This document shows, one piece after another, positions 9,836 to 17,652 of a stretch of DNA of 64,000 nucleotides (the stretch's first letter is position 1; every line of letters starts with the position of its first letter). The stretch is from Lachnospiraceae bacterium (GTDB taxonomy: Bacteria > Bacillota > Clostridia > Lachnospirales > Lachnospiraceae): NCBI GenBank assembly GCA_030524525.1, contig JAUNGI010000004.1, forward strand, positions 1-64,000, written 5' to 3'. A program made the position numbers and the translations under genes. The notes beneath the pieces were generated by a model that did no database searches, was not told the DNA's origin, and saw nothing but the letters and a program-made list of their open reading frames with translations.

Positions 9836-9881
9836 AAAAAGAGCCTGTTAGAGGATTGGATTTCCTGACAGGCTCTTTTTT
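9836..9881 (+). terminator. Rho-independent terminator after pflA
   Basis: AGAGCCTGT (9840-9848) pairs with ACAGGCTCT (9868-9876), continuing into TTTTT. Upstream A's make it potentially bidirectional. It ends the pfl transcript and isolates the sugar-transport genes. Confidence 0.9.
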
Positions 9882-10028
9882 GTGCATTTTTTCAAAGAAA
9901 ATGGAACTATTTGGAAACCAAAACGGATAAATCTGTTTGTTTTTTGCACAAAGGACGGAAAGAAAGAAAATTTTATGTGCAAACTGCAAAAAATGTTAAA
10001 AAAATGTGTGGAAAAAGTGAAAAGGCTA

Positions 10029-10057
10029 TTGCCTTTTTTTTTTATGTATGGCATAAT
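10029..10057 (+). promoter_or_regulatory. Sigma-A promoter of the sugar ABC operon
   Basis: TTGCCT (10029-10034), 17-base spacer including a T-run, then CATAAT (10052-10057) with TG one base upstream (extended -10). It gives a leader of about 80 nucleotides carrying two inverted repeats. Confidence 0.7.
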
Positions 10058-10063
10058 GTAACC

Positions 10064-10116
10064 AATGGCAAAAAAGTGAGGAATTTGCCATTGACATTTG
10101 TGCAAAGTCACAAATG
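10064..10116 (+). repeat. Two back-to-back perfect inverted repeats in the leader
   Basis: AATGGCAAA (10064-10072) and TTTGCCATT (10084-10092) form a perfect 9-base arm pair. CATTTGTG (10095-10102) and CACAAATG (10109-10116) form a perfect 8-base pair two bases later. They lie just downstream of the promoter, so they could be operators or mRNA hairpins. Confidence 0.75.
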
Positions 10117-10145
10117 AAATAAAAAAAGTGAAGGAGTGTTAAGTT

Positions 10146-11504
10146 ATGAAGCGTGTAACAAAGCTTTTGTCGCTTGGACTGGTTCTTATGATGGTCGTAG
10201 GAATGCTGTCTGCATGCGGCGACAAGAAAGACGAAAACGCCGACGGTGCTACCACGGGCGGTAAGGTCCTGAACATTCGCGTTTGGAACGACGAGTTCGC
10301 AAAGAGAATGAGAGACCATATGCCGGGCTACACCGTAACCGACAAGGAGAATCCGCTGGGAGGCGGTATGCTTGGCGACGTTAAGGTCGTTTTCACTCAG
10401 GTTGAGAACAAGGGAACCGCTTATCAGGATGCTTTGGATGCAGCTCTTGAAAAGCAGGGAGATGCAAAGGACGACGAGAAGGTGGATATCTTCTTGGTAG
10501 AGGCGGACTACGCTGCAAAGTACATCGAGTCCAGCTATGCTCTTGACGTACATACCGTTGGTCTTACCGACTCTGACCTTGCAAACCAGTATCAGTACAC
10601 CAAGGATGCCGTTACGGATTCCAATGGCGTGCTGAAGGGCGTTTCTTGGCAGGCATGCCCGGCAGGTCTTATCTACAGAAGAGACATTGCCGAGAAGGTG
10701 CTTGGCACGGACGATCCGGAAAAGGTTCAGGAAGCCGTTAAGGATTGGGCTACCTTTACCGCAACCGCAGAGACCATGAAGGGTGAAGGCTATGCAATGG
10801 TTGCCGGCTATGACGATACGTTCCGCGTATTCTCCAACAACGTAACTTCCAAGTGGGTTGTTGACGGCAAGCTGAACATTGACGCACAGCTGAAGGCTTG
10901 GGTTGATCAGACCAAGGAGTTCACCGACAAGGGCTACAACAACAAGGCTTCCCTTTGGGATGATAACTGGTCTTCGGGCTTCTATCCGGAAGGAAACGTA
11001 TTCTGCTACTTTGGACCGGCTTGGTTCATCGACTTCTCCATGAAGGCAGAGGCCAGCAAGAGTGTTGCCGCACAGGGCGGCTGGGGACTTGTTGAAGGTC
11101 CGCAGGGCTACTTCTGGGGCGGTACCTGGATCTGCGCAGCGGCAGGAACCGACAATGCTGACGAGATCAAGGACATCATGCTGGCTATGACCTGCAACGA
11201 AGAGGTAATGACCAACATCGTTAAGAAGGACAACGACTTTGCAAACAACAAGGCAGCAATGGAAGCTATGGCTAAGACCGACTACACCAGCAAGGTGCTT
11301 GGCGGACAGAACCCGCTTTCCATCTTTGCCGCTGCTGCAAGCAACGTTGAGCTGAAGTACATCTCCACTTATGATCAGGGCTGCAACGAGTCCTTCCAGA
11401 AGGCAATGAAGGACTACTTCGACGGCGTTTGCGATTATGAGACGGCATTGACGAACTTCAAGAATACGATCAAAGCAAAGTATCCGGCGATCACCGTAGA
11501 ATAA
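10146..11504 (+). CDS. Carbohydrate ABC transporter substrate-binding lipoprotein (family 1)
   Basis: 452 residues. The N-terminus is a lipoprotein signal (positively charged MKRVTK, hydrophobic core, lipobox LSAC with the acylated cysteine near residue 22), followed by an acidic flexible linker. The mature part has the look of a family-1 sugar-binding protein (NIRVWNDEF, WATFTATAETMKGEGYA, GWGLVEGPQGYFWGGTW). Two matching permeases follow. The sugar cannot be told from sequence. Start ATG 10146 is preceded by AAGGAG (10131-10136). Confidence 0.9.
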   Translation: MKRVTKLLSLGLVLMMVVGMLSACGDKKDENADGATTGGKVLNIRVWNDEFAKRMRDHMPGYTVTDKENPLGGGMLGDVKVVFTQVENKGTAYQDALDAALEKQGDAKDDEKVDIFLVEADYAAKYIESSYALDVHTVGLTDSDLANQYQYTKDAVTDSNGVLKGVSWQACPAGLIYRRDIAEKVLGTDDPEKVQEAVKDWATFTATAETMKGEGYAMVAGYDDTFRVFSNNVTSKWVVDGKLNIDAQLKAWVDQTKEFTDKGYNNKASLWDDNWSSGFYPEGNVFCYFGPAWFIDFSMKAEASKSVAAQGGWGLVEGPQGYFWGGTWICAAAGTDNADEIKDIMLAMTCNEEVMTNIVKKDNDFANNKAAMEAMAKTDYTSKVLGGQNPLSIFAAAASNVELKYISTYDQGCNESFQKAMKDYFDGVCDYETALTNFKNTIKAKYPAITVE

Positions 11505-11516
11505 TCTACATACTTT

Positions 11517-11544
11517 CGGGAAATCTCCGTACGGAGATTTCCCG
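11517..11544 (+). repeat. Perfect 28-base palindrome between binding protein and permease
   Basis: The arm CGGGAAATCTCCGT is followed at once by its exact reverse complement. There is no T-run. In binding-protein operons such hairpins commonly stabilise the upstream message so that the binding protein is made in excess of the permeases; that role is inferred here. Confidence 0.85.
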
Positions 11545-11606
11545 GTATTTCCACTGCAAGACACGACTTCACAAATTTTCAAAAAGGACATTTCCGGAGG
11601 TAAACT

Positions 11607-12524
11607 ATGGCAGATACAAAAAAAAGCCAGAAGCATCGTTCGGTGACAAGGGGGAAATGGGGCATTATCTTTTTGCTCCCCTTCGCGCTCGCGTTCTTTG
11701 CTTTTCAGCTTTACCCGTTAGTTTCAACGATATACAACAGCTTTTTTAAGAATTTCCGAGACGGTCTGACCCAGGTGGGACCGGAATTCATCGGTTTGGA
11801 AAACTTCAAAACGCTCTTTCAGGACGGTTTGCTTTTGAAGTATGCCGGAAACACCCTGATCATGTGGCTGATCGGCTTTATTCCGCAGATCCTGATCTCG
11901 CTTCTGTTGGCGTCTTGGTTTGCAAATCACCGGCTCCGCATTCGGGCGGCGGGATTTTTCAAAACCGTGATCTACATGCCGAACCTGATCATGGCGTCGG
12001 CGTTCGCAATGCTGTTCTTTGCGCTGTTTTCCGATATCGGACCGGTCAACGCCGTTTTGGAAAGCATGGGCTTCGGAACGTTCCGTTTCTTCTCCAGCGT
12101 TTGGGCAACGCGGATCTTGGTCGGCTTTATGAACTTCCTGATGTGGTTCGGAAATACGACGATCCTTCTGATGGCCGGTATTATGGGAATCGACCCCGCG
12201 CTCTTTGAGGCTGCGGAGGTGGACGGCGCAAGACCGGGACAGATCTTCCGGCAGATCACGCTGCCGATCCTTCGTCCGATCCTGCTTTATGTAATGCTGA
12301 CCTCGATGATCGGCGGTATCCAGATGTTCGACGTGCCGCAGATCCTGACCGACGGCTACGGCAGCCCGAACACGACCTCGATGACTTTGATCATGTACCT
12401 GAATCAGCATATGTACAGCAAGAACTACGGAATGGGCGGCGCCCTTTCGGTGATTCTGTTGATCATGACTGCGATCCTGAGCCTGCTGGTGTTCAAATTC
12501 ATGGTAAAGAAGAAGGAGGACTGA
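11607..12524 (+). CDS. Sugar ABC transporter permease, MalF/UgpA type
   Basis: 305 residues, about six transmembrane helices, the first after a basic start (HRSVTRGKWGIIFLLPFALAF). The cytoplasmic EAA loop that docks on the ATPase is GIDPALFEAAEVDGARPGQI followed by TLPILRPILLY. It pairs with the next gene to form the heterodimeric channel. Shine-Dalgarno GGAGG at 11597-11601. No ATPase is encoded nearby, so a shared MsmX/MsmK-type ATPase is likely used. Confidence 0.92.
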   Translation: MADTKKSQKHRSVTRGKWGIIFLLPFALAFFAFQLYPLVSTIYNSFFKNFRDGLTQVGPEFIGLENFKTLFQDGLLLKYAGNTLIMWLIGFIPQILISLLLASWFANHRLRIRAAGFFKTVIYMPNLIMASAFAMLFFALFSDIGPVNAVLESMGFGTFRFFSSVWATRILVGFMNFLMWFGNTTILLMAGIMGIDPALFEAAEVDGARPGQIFRQITLPILRPILLYVMLTSMIGGIQMFDVPQILTDGYGSPNTTSMTLIMYLNQHMYSKNYGMGGALSVILLIMTAILSLLVFKFMVKKKED

Positions 12525-12528
12525 AGCG

Positions 12529-13410
12529 ATGGCAAGAAGAAAAGTACATGTTTATGACGAAAAGGGCATTAAGGAGTCGATGGGCTTGACCGGACGGCGG
12601 ATCATCGCCCACACCGTTTTGATCTTCCTGTCGTTGCTCTGCCTGTTTTGGTTCTATATGCTGTTTATCAACTGCACGAGAACGAACGCGGAGATTTCAA
12701 CGGGGTTCAGTTGGCTCCCCGGAACCAACTTTATAAAAAACTGGACAAACCTGAAAAACGGCTCCATTGATATTTTTACCGGTTTGCGGAACAGTGCGTT
12801 TATCGCTATTGCGAGCGCCGCGTTTTGCGTATACTTTTCCACGCTGACGGCGTTTGCGATCCATGCGTACAACTTCCCCGGAAAGAATGCGATCTATACC
12901 TTCATTCTGATGGTCATGATGATCCCGACGCAGGTAACGTCCCTCGGCTTCGTAAAGCTCTGCCGTGATATGGATCTGGAGAGCAGCTTCCTTCCGATCA
13001 TCCTGCCGTCCATTGCGGCACCGGTTACGTTCTTTTACCTAAAGCAGTATATGGACAGCTCGCTGTCGCTCTCGCTGATCGAGGCGGCGCGCATCGACGG
13101 TTCTTCGGAATTCCGTACGTTCAACAAGATCGTGCTTCCGCTGATGAAGCCGGCGATCGCGGTACAGGCGATCTTCACGTTTGTATCGAGCTGGAACAAC
13201 TACTACGTACCGTCCCTCCTGCTGACGAAGGAAGAAAAGAAAACGCTCCCGATCCTGATCGCACAGCTTCGTGCGTCCGACTGGCAGACGTTTGATATGG
13301 GCAAGGTCTACATGTGTATCGCCTTCTCCATTTTCCCGGTCATTATCGTTTACCTGCTTCTTTCGAAGTTTATTGTGGCGGGCGTAGCGCTTGGCGGTGT
13401 AAAAGAGTAA
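12529..13410 (+). CDS. Sugar ABC transporter permease, MalG/UgpE type
   Basis: 293 residues with about six membrane helices. The EAA loop is LSLIEAARIDGSSEFRTFNKIVLPLMKP. It starts four bases after the previous stop with GAAGGAGG (12513-12520) inside the upstream gene's end. It is the last gene of the transporter operon and is followed by a terminator. Confidence 0.92.
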   Translation: MARRKVHVYDEKGIKESMGLTGRRIIAHTVLIFLSLLCLFWFYMLFINCTRTNAEISTGFSWLPGTNFIKNWTNLKNGSIDIFTGLRNSAFIAIASAAFCVYFSTLTAFAIHAYNFPGKNAIYTFILMVMMIPTQVTSLGFVKLCRDMDLESSFLPIILPSIAAPVTFFYLKQYMDSSLSLSLIEAARIDGSSEFRTFNKIVLPLMKPAIAVQAIFTFVSSWNNYYVPSLLLTKEEKKTLPILIAQLRASDWQTFDMGKVYMCIAFSIFPVIIVYLLLSKFIVAGVALGGVKE

Positions 13411-13427
13411 AAATAATTAATATTACA

Positions 13428-13458
13428 GGCTCCGGAGTTTTCCGGAGCCTTCGTTTTT
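13428..13458 (+). terminator. Rho-independent terminator after the sugar permeases
   Basis: GGCTCCGG (13428-13435) pairs with CCGGAGCC (13442-13449), followed by TTCGTTTTT. It ends the transporter operon just before the pyrH promoter. Confidence 0.9.
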
Positions 13459-13462
13459 ATAA

Positions 13463-13491
13463 TTGATTTCCCTGCCGTCCTGTGCTACAAT
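13463..13491 (+). promoter_or_regulatory. Sigma-A promoter of the pyrH-frr-uppS operon
   Basis: TTGATT (13463-13468), 17-base spacer, TACAAT (13486-13491) with TG at -15. The conserved operon therefore has its own promoter, as needed after its separation from rpsB-tsf. Confidence 0.75.
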
Positions 13492-13541
13492 GCTATTTGA
13501 CGACAGGCGTATTTTGTATACGTCAGAATGGGAGGAAATAC

Positions 13542-14249
13542 ATGGCAGCTTATCAGCGTGTTTTGCTCAAATTAAGCGGCGAAGCCTTGGCGGGAGAGCA
13601 GAAGACCGGCTTTGACGAAGCGACCTGCATTCAGGTGGCAAGACAGATTGCCGAGCTGACCGCGCAGGGGATCCAAGTGGCGATCGTGATCGGCGGAGGA
13701 AACTTCTGGAGAGGCAGGAGCAGCAAGACGATCGACCGGACAAAGGCGGACTCCATCGGGATGCTGGCAACGGTCATGAACTGTGTTTACATGTCGGAGA
13801 TCTGCCGGTTCTGCGGGATGAAGACCCGGATATTTACGCCGTTTGCCTGCGGAAACGTCAGCGAGCTGTTTTCCAAGGATCAGGCGGTCGGCGCCATGCG
13901 GGAGGGAGCCGTTATTTTTCTGGCGGGCGGCACGGGACACCCGTATTTTTCCACCGACACGGCGACCGCGCTTCGCGCCATCGAGCTGGAGTGCGACGCC
14001 ATTGTTATGGCAAGAGCCGTTGACGGCGTTTACGACAGTGACCCGAAGACCAATCCGAATGCAAAGAAATACGAAACCGTGACCTATCAGGAGCTGCTCG
14101 ATAAGAAACTGGCGATCCTTGACCTGACGGCGACGGTTATGTGTATGGAAAATCATGTGCCGACGCTTGTATTTTCACTGAACGAAGAAAACAGTATTAT
14201 CAACAACGTTTCCGGAAAGCTGACGGGAACGGTTGTAACCGCAGAGTAG
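13542..14249 (+). CDS. pyrH: Uridylate (UMP) kinase
   Basis: 235 residues. It phosphorylates UMP to UDP and belongs to the bacterial amino-acid-kinase fold family. Motifs: VLLKLSGEALAG at the start, VIGGGNFWRG, FFCGMKTR-like region before FTPFACGNVSELFS, and ATALRAIELECDAIVMARAVDGVYDSDPK. Start ATG 13542 has GGGAGGA upstream; the longer frame from 13482 begins at the promoter -10 and cannot be used. It leads the operon that continues with frr. Confidence 0.97.
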   Translation: MAAYQRVLLKLSGEALAGEQKTGFDEATCIQVARQIAELTAQGIQVAIVIGGGNFWRGRSSKTIDRTKADSIGMLATVMNCVYMSEICRFCGMKTRIFTPFACGNVSELFSKDQAVGAMREGAVIFLAGGTGHPYFSTDTATALRAIELECDAIVMARAVDGVYDSDPKTNPNAKKYETVTYQELLDKKLAILDLTATVMCMENHVPTLVFSLNEENSIINNVSGKLTGTVVTAE

Positions 14250-14269
14250 AAGCGAGGGAGAGAATAATC

Positions 14270-14821
14270 ATGAACGAATTATTGACACCGTTTGAAACAA
14301 AGATGCAGAAATCCAGAGAAAGTCTGAAGGAGGAATATGCCAATATTCGTGCGGGGCGTGCGAATCCGCATCTGCTGGACAAGCTGAAGGTGGATTATTA
14401 CGGAATGCCGACGGGCTTGCAGCAGGTGGCAAACATCTCGGTTCCGGAGGCAAGAGTTATTGTGATCCAGCCTTGGGAGTCCAAGATGATCCGGGAGATC
14501 GAAAAGGCGATCTTGGCGTCCGACCTTGGACTGACTCCGAGCAACGACGGCAAGGTGATCCGCCTGATGTTTCCGGAGCTTACCGAGGACCGCAGAAAAG
14601 AGCTTGCCAAGGACGTAAAAAAGAAGGGCGAGAACGCGAAGGTCGCCATGCGGAACATCCGCCGCGACGCAAACGACGCGATCAAAAAGGCGGGAAAGGC
14701 CGACCTTTCGGAGGACGAGGTAAAGAAGCTGGAAAACGAGGCGCAGAAGCTGACGGATAAGTATATTGCGGAGATCGACAAGCTGATCGACGACAAGACG
14801 AAGGAAATCATGACGGTTTAA
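14270..14821 (+). CDS. frr: Ribosome recycling factor
   Basis: 183 residues, the usual RRF length. With EF-G it splits post-termination ribosomes. Landmarks: RAGRANPHLLDKLKVDYYGMPTGLQQVANIS, the PWESKMIREIEKAI segment, and the helical tail ending DDKTKEIMTV. Start ATG 14270 follows GAGGGAGAG (14254-14262). It lies 20 bases after pyrH. Confidence 0.98.
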   Translation: MNELLTPFETKMQKSRESLKEEYANIRAGRANPHLLDKLKVDYYGMPTGLQQVANISVPEARVIVIQPWESKMIREIEKAILASDLGLTPSNDGKVIRLMFPELTEDRRKELAKDVKKKGENAKVAMRNIRRDANDAIKKAGKADLSEDEVKKLENEAQKLTDKYIAEIDKLIDDKTKEIMTV

Positions 14822-14828
14822 GAAAACA

Positions 14829-14861
14829 ACGGGGCGTAGACAGAAGACGGATACGCCCTGT
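14829..14861 (+). promoter_or_regulatory. Hairpin in the frr-uppS gap
   Basis: ACGGGGCGTA (14829-14838) pairs with TACGCCCTGT (14852-14861), nine Watson-Crick pairs and one G-T. No T-run follows, so it is a processing or attenuation candidate and not a clear terminator. Confidence 0.5.
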
Positions 14862-14897
14862 TATGTTAGAGAGGAGCCGGGGCAGCCCGGAAATCGT

Positions 14898-15614
14898 ATG
14901 GCAGAACAAAAGGAATATCGCGTCCCGCAGCATGTGGCGATCATTATGGACGGAAACGGACGCTGGGCAAAGAAGCGTTTTCTTCCCCGCAACGCCGGGC
15001 ATGCGCAGGGAAGCCGGGTCGCGGAGCAGATCTGCGAGGACGCTTACAATCTGGGGATCAAATATCTGACGATCTACGCGTTTTCAACGGAGAATTGGGT
15101 ACGTCCGAAAGAGGAGGTGGACGCGCTGATGAACCTTCTGCGGAAATACATGAAGGATTCCATTGAACGAAGCGGAAAAAACAATATGCGCGTCCGGGTC
15201 ATCGGCGATATTCGCCGGCTCGACGAGGATCTGCAGCAGAGCATCCGTCGGCTGGAAGAGGTTTCGGCGGACAACACGGGACTTTGCTTTCAGGTCGCCA
15301 TCAATTACGGCGGAAGGGACGAGATCCTGCGGGCGGCAAAGCGTATGGCGCGGGATGCGGCGGACGGAAAGATCTGTCCGGAGGAGCTGACGGAGGAGCA
15401 GTTTTACGGTTATTTCGATACCGAGGGCATTCCGTATCCGGATCTGATGATCCGCACGAGCGGCGAGTGCCGCACCTCCAATTTCCTGCCGTGGCAGCTT
15501 GCCTATTCGGAATTTTACTTTACCGACGTCCTCTGGCCGGATTTCAACAAAAAGGAATTGCAGAAGGCGATCGAATATTATAACCACAGAGACCGTCGGT
15601 TCGGCGGCGTATGA
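14898..15614 (+). CDS. uppS: Undecaprenyl diphosphate synthase (cis-prenyltransferase)
   Basis: 238 residues. It extends farnesyl diphosphate with isopentenyl units to C55-PP, the lipid carrier for peptidoglycan. The diphosphate-binding aspartate is D18 in IIMDGNGRWAKKR; the signature RTSGECRTSNFLPWQLAYSEFYF is complete. The start is ATG 14898, with a GGAG-like site at 14872. It belongs with cdsA, dxr and ispG as isoprenoid/phospholipid precursor genes. Confidence 0.97.
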   Translation: MAEQKEYRVPQHVAIIMDGNGRWAKKRFLPRNAGHAQGSRVAEQICEDAYNLGIKYLTIYAFSTENWVRPKEEVDALMNLLRKYMKDSIERSGKNNMRVRVIGDIRRLDEDLQQSIRRLEEVSADNTGLCFQVAINYGGRDEILRAAKRMARDAADGKICPEELTEEQFYGYFDTEGIPYPDLMIRTSGECRTSNFLPWQLAYSEFYFTDVLWPDFNKKELQKAIEYYNHRDRRFGGV

Positions 15615-15631
15615 AAGGTGCGTAGGAAAAT

Positions 15632-16441
15632 ATGTTTTGGACAAGATTACTGAGTGGAATCGTTTTGCTGCTGCTGATGTTCGGCGCGATCTTTTTCGGC
15701 GGGGACGTGCTGTATGTGCTCATTCTGGCGACCTCCTTGATCGGGATGTTTGAGCTTTACCGGGTCTTTCACATACAGAAGACCGTTCCGGGAATTCTCG
15801 GCTACCTGACGGCGTGCGGCTATTTTATCCTTCTGCGCGAGGATCTGCTTTCTTATGCGCTGTTTTTGCTGGCGGGCTTTTTGCTCGTGCTGATGACCTG
15901 CTATGTGGTGGGCTATCCGCGCTATTCCATCAAGCAGATCACGGCGTGCTTCTTCGGCTTCTTTTATGTGCCGTTCCTGCTTGGCTGCATCTACCAGATC
16001 CGCCTGATGCGGAGCGGCGTATACCTTGTGTGGCTCGTCTTTATCGGCTCGTGGGGGTCGGACACCTGCGCGTATTGCGCCGGAAGACTGTTCGGAAAGC
16101 ATAAGGCGTTTCCGGTGCTCAGCCCGAAAAAGTCGTGGGAGGGCTGCGTCGGCGGCGTTGTGGGCGCCGCGTTGATCGGCTTCCTTTACGCGTGGATCTT
16201 CCGTTCCCACATCCATACGCCGATGGACCCGGTGATCCTCGTGCCGCTTGTGGCGGGCGTTTCGTCGGTGTTCGCACAGATCGGAGACCTTGCCGCCTCC
16301 GCGATCAAGCGCGAGAAGCAGATCAAGGATTACGGAACGCTGATCCCCGGTCACGGCGGCATTCTCGACCGTTTTGACAGTGTGATTTTTATTGCCCCGG
16401 CGGTATATTACCTTCTGAAACTGTTGGAGAATCTTGCATAA
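15632..16441 (+). CDS. cdsA: Phosphatidate cytidylyltransferase (CDP-diglyceride synthase)
   Basis: 269 residues, about seven to eight membrane helices. It makes CDP-diacylglycerol from phosphatidic acid and CTP. The family signature is complete near the C-terminus: SAIKREKQIKDYGTLIPGHGG followed by ILDRFDS; SPKKSWEGCVGG precedes it. It lies 17 bases after uppS and 14 before dxr. Confidence 0.96.
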   Translation: MFWTRLLSGIVLLLLMFGAIFFGGDVLYVLILATSLIGMFELYRVFHIQKTVPGILGYLTACGYFILLREDLLSYALFLLAGFLLVLMTCYVVGYPRYSIKQITACFFGFFYVPFLLGCIYQIRLMRSGVYLVWLVFIGSWGSDTCAYCAGRLFGKHKAFPVLSPKKSWEGCVGGVVGAALIGFLYAWIFRSHIHTPMDPVILVPLVAGVSSVFAQIGDLAASAIKREKQIKDYGTLIPGHGGILDRFDSVIFIAPAVYYLLKLLENLA

Positions 16442-16455
16442 GGGATGAATAAACC

Positions 16456-17628
16456 ATGAAACATTTAACGATTTTCGGTTCTACCGGCTCCATCGGTACG
16501 CAGACTTTGAATATTGTTCGCGCCTATCGGTCAGAATTTACGGTAGAAGCGCTGGCGGCAAAGGGCAGCGTGGAAAAGCTCGAAGCGCAGGTGCGGGAAT
16601 TCGCGCCGAAATACGTCTGTCTCTATGAGGAAAAAGCCGCCGAAGAGCTGCGGCTGCGGCTGCGCGATCTGCCGGTCCGGGTGCTCTCCGGCATGGACGG
16701 TCTGCTTGCCTGCGCCGCGCTGCCGGAGACGGAGCTGGTGGTAACGGCGATGGTGGGCATGATCGGGCTGCGCCCGACGATCGCGGCGATCGAGGCGGGA
16801 AAGGATATTGCGCTTGCCAACAAAGAGACGCTTGTGACGGCGGGGCATCTGATTATGCCGCTGATACGGGAGAAAAAGGTCGGGCTGCTGCCGGTGGACA
16901 GCGAGCATTCCGCCATTTTTCAGTCCTTGCAGGGTCTGCCTTACAAGGGCGCGCTGTCGGAGGGCAACGCGCAGATCGCCCGGATCTTGCTGACGGCGTC
17001 CGGCGGTCCGTTCCGCGGGAAGACGCTGGAGGAAATGCGGGGCTTTACGGCGGAGGACGCGCTGCGGCATCCGAATTGGGCGATGGGAAAGAAAATTACC
17101 ATCGACTCGGCGACGATGGTCAATAAAGGACTGGAGATGATGGAGGCGCGGTGGCTGTTCGGCGTGGAACCGGAGCAGATCACGGTTCTCGTGCATCCCC
17201 AGAGCATCCTGCATTCGGCGGTGGAATTTACGGACGGAGCGGTGGTTGGGCAAATGGGAGTGCCCAGCATGGAGCTGCCGATCCAGTACGCGCTGTTCTA
17301 TCCGGAGCGGAAGCCGATGCGCGGTCACAAGCTCGATCTGTTTCAGGTGGGGGCGCTTACGTTTGAGAAGCCCGATCCGGTCAGCTTTCCGGCGTTCGGG
17401 CTGGCGTTTGAGGTCATGCGGCGGGGCGGCAGTCTTCCGACCGTGTACAATGCGGCAAACGAGTGGGCGGTCGCCCGCTTCCTCGCGGGAGAGATGGGCT
17501 TTCTCGACATCGGCGAGTGCATTCAAACGGCGGTGGAACGGCACAAAAACATTCCGCATCCGAGCCTGTCGGAGATTCTGAACGCGGAACGGGAAACATA
17601 TGAATTGCTTGAGGGGAGCAGCAGATAA
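16456..17628 (+). CDS. dxr: 1-deoxy-D-xylulose 5-phosphate reductoisomerase
   Basis: 390 residues. It is the second step of the non-mevalonate isoprenoid route, NADPH dependent. The NADPH loop is FGSTGSIGTQTL at residues 7-18. The metal and substrate segment is LLPVDSEHSAIFQ (about residues 145-157). The C-terminal domain shows NWAMGKKITIDSATMVNKGLE and VHPQSILHS. The same operon encodes ispG of this pathway and uppS, which uses the product. Confidence 0.97.
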   Translation: MKHLTIFGSTGSIGTQTLNIVRAYRSEFTVEALAAKGSVEKLEAQVREFAPKYVCLYEEKAAEELRLRLRDLPVRVLSGMDGLLACAALPETELVVTAMVGMIGLRPTIAAIEAGKDIALANKETLVTAGHLIMPLIREKKVGLLPVDSEHSAIFQSLQGLPYKGALSEGNAQIARILLTASGGPFRGKTLEEMRGFTAEDALRHPNWAMGKKITIDSATMVNKGLEMMEARWLFGVEPEQITVLVHPQSILHSAVEFTDGAVVGQMGVPSMELPIQYALFYPERKPMRGHKLDLFQVGALTFEKPDPVSFPAFGLAFEVMRRGGSLPTVYNAANEWAVARFLAGEMGFLDIGECIQTAVERHKNIPHPSLSEILNAERETYELLEGSSR

Positions 17629-17652
17629 CAGAAAGGACAATGTTGCAAAATA

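Larger units (their letters stand above)
9825..10145. other. AT-rich 321-base regulatory gap between pflA and the sugar-binding protein
   Basis: No gene seen. It holds the pflA terminator, four copies of a TGTGCA core (9879-9887 plus, 9941-9954 minus, 9974-9984 plus, 10097-10107 plus), one promoter, and two adjacent inverted repeats just upstream of the lipoprotein gene. Base composition is far more AT-rich than the flanking genes. Confidence 0.7.

Noticed and set aside
11573..11587. CodY-box-like AATTTTCA upstream of the first sugar permease
   Set aside because: Only about 11 of 15 bases match the consensus and one half-site is lost; too weak in an AT-rich gap.
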